This document shows, piece by piece, positions 63,980-64,000 of a stretch of 64,000 nt of DNA (positions are counted from its first letter, which is position 1; each line of letters opens with the position of its first letter). The notes under the pieces are model-generated. The model did not search any database, had not been told where the DNA came from, and worked only from the letters and a program-made list of their open reading frames with translations. Source of the DNA: Nocardiopsis suaedae (GTDB taxonomy: Bacteria > Actinomycetota > Actinomycetes > Streptosporangiales > Streptosporangiaceae); contig NZ_JAQFWP010000005.1 of the NCBI RefSeq assembly GCF_027706745.1, forward strand, positions 62,001-126,000. Reading direction: 5' to 3'. The position numbers were made by a program, and so were the translations under genes.

Positions 63980-64000
63980 ATGACTGAAGCGCAGACCGGC
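63980..64000 (+). CDS. Start of an unidentified gene, cut by the window edge
   Basis: ATG at 63980 with AAGGAGG ending 6 bases upstream; only MTEAQTG is visible. Some actinobacterial catalases begin in a similar way and would fit the upstream palindrome, but seven residues cannot identify it. Confidence 0.5.

Overview
The window is about 73-75% G+C by eye, uses many GTG and TTG starts, packs genes into GTGA, TTGA and ATGA overlaps, and carries families typical of filamentous actinobacteria: iron-box regulation, a GntR-type dre-like site, RpiR control, expanded Asp23 genes, WXG100 proteins, and SHOCT and DUF4429 proteins. The best guess is a Nocardiopsis-like member of the Streptosporangiales. 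That is inference from style and gene content, not from a marker gene. I see no rRNA, tRNA or CRISPR array.

Left part (1-24,600), mostly housekeeping and stress genes. A CDP-alcohol phosphatidyltransferase and a DUF3618 protein converge on a PLP amino-acid deaminase/aldolase at two strong hairpins. purU is followed by an envelope-stress block: CsbD, three Asp23-like proteins, a 56-residue membrane peptide, a DUF6286 protein and an AmaP-like anchor. Next come an FhuF-type ferric reductase under an IdeR/DmdR-like iron box, a PPOX protein, a VOC protein, a DUF418 membrane protein and a VapBC-like pair. A tandem glycine riboswitch heads gcvT-gcvH-glyA-sdaA, which would route glycine through serine to pyruvate. 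An amidohydrolase, an RpiR regulator and a sodium:solute symporter follow, with matching palindromes before the two outer genes. DAHP synthase and an acyl-CoA synthetase close this part.

Middle part (24,600-37,900). It holds a DUF4429/SHOCT protein, a proline iminopeptidase, a 3Fe-4S ferredoxin near its probable FAD reductase, asparaginase, a DnaQ-like exonuclease, a small membrane protein, a TetR regulator, heme oxygenase, a three-gene signalling cluster (receiver-PP2C, CHASE3 histidine kinase, stand-alone receiver), a low-molecular-weight phosphatase and a fructosamine kinase. Two related 160-180 bp inverted-repeat elements sit exactly on the TAG stop codons of the ferredoxin and fructosamine kinase genes.

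Right-centre part (37,988-55,796) is the most unusual. It is a type VII secretion-like locus with an EssC-type triple-ATPase carrying an N-terminal FHA-like region, two WXG100-like proteins, a 1,882-residue putative effector, two duplicated small membrane proteins, an M48 protease, a PH-like membrane protein, an uncharacterised soluble protein and a divergent LysM-like membrane protein. A decayed second copy of the effector's C-terminal tail lies before the second small membrane protein. The duplicated unit is therefore tail plus membrane gene, the layout expected of a polymorphic effector with cognate immunity or partner proteins.

Right end (55,800-64,000). It contains a small membrane protein, an ECF sigma factor, a four-helix-type membrane protein with a SHOCT protein, a NarL-type two-component system, and a sugar ABC importer operon (binding lipoprotein plus two permeases, no ATPase) behind a dre-like site. 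The last 21 bases start a gene whose promoter carries a perfect palindrome.
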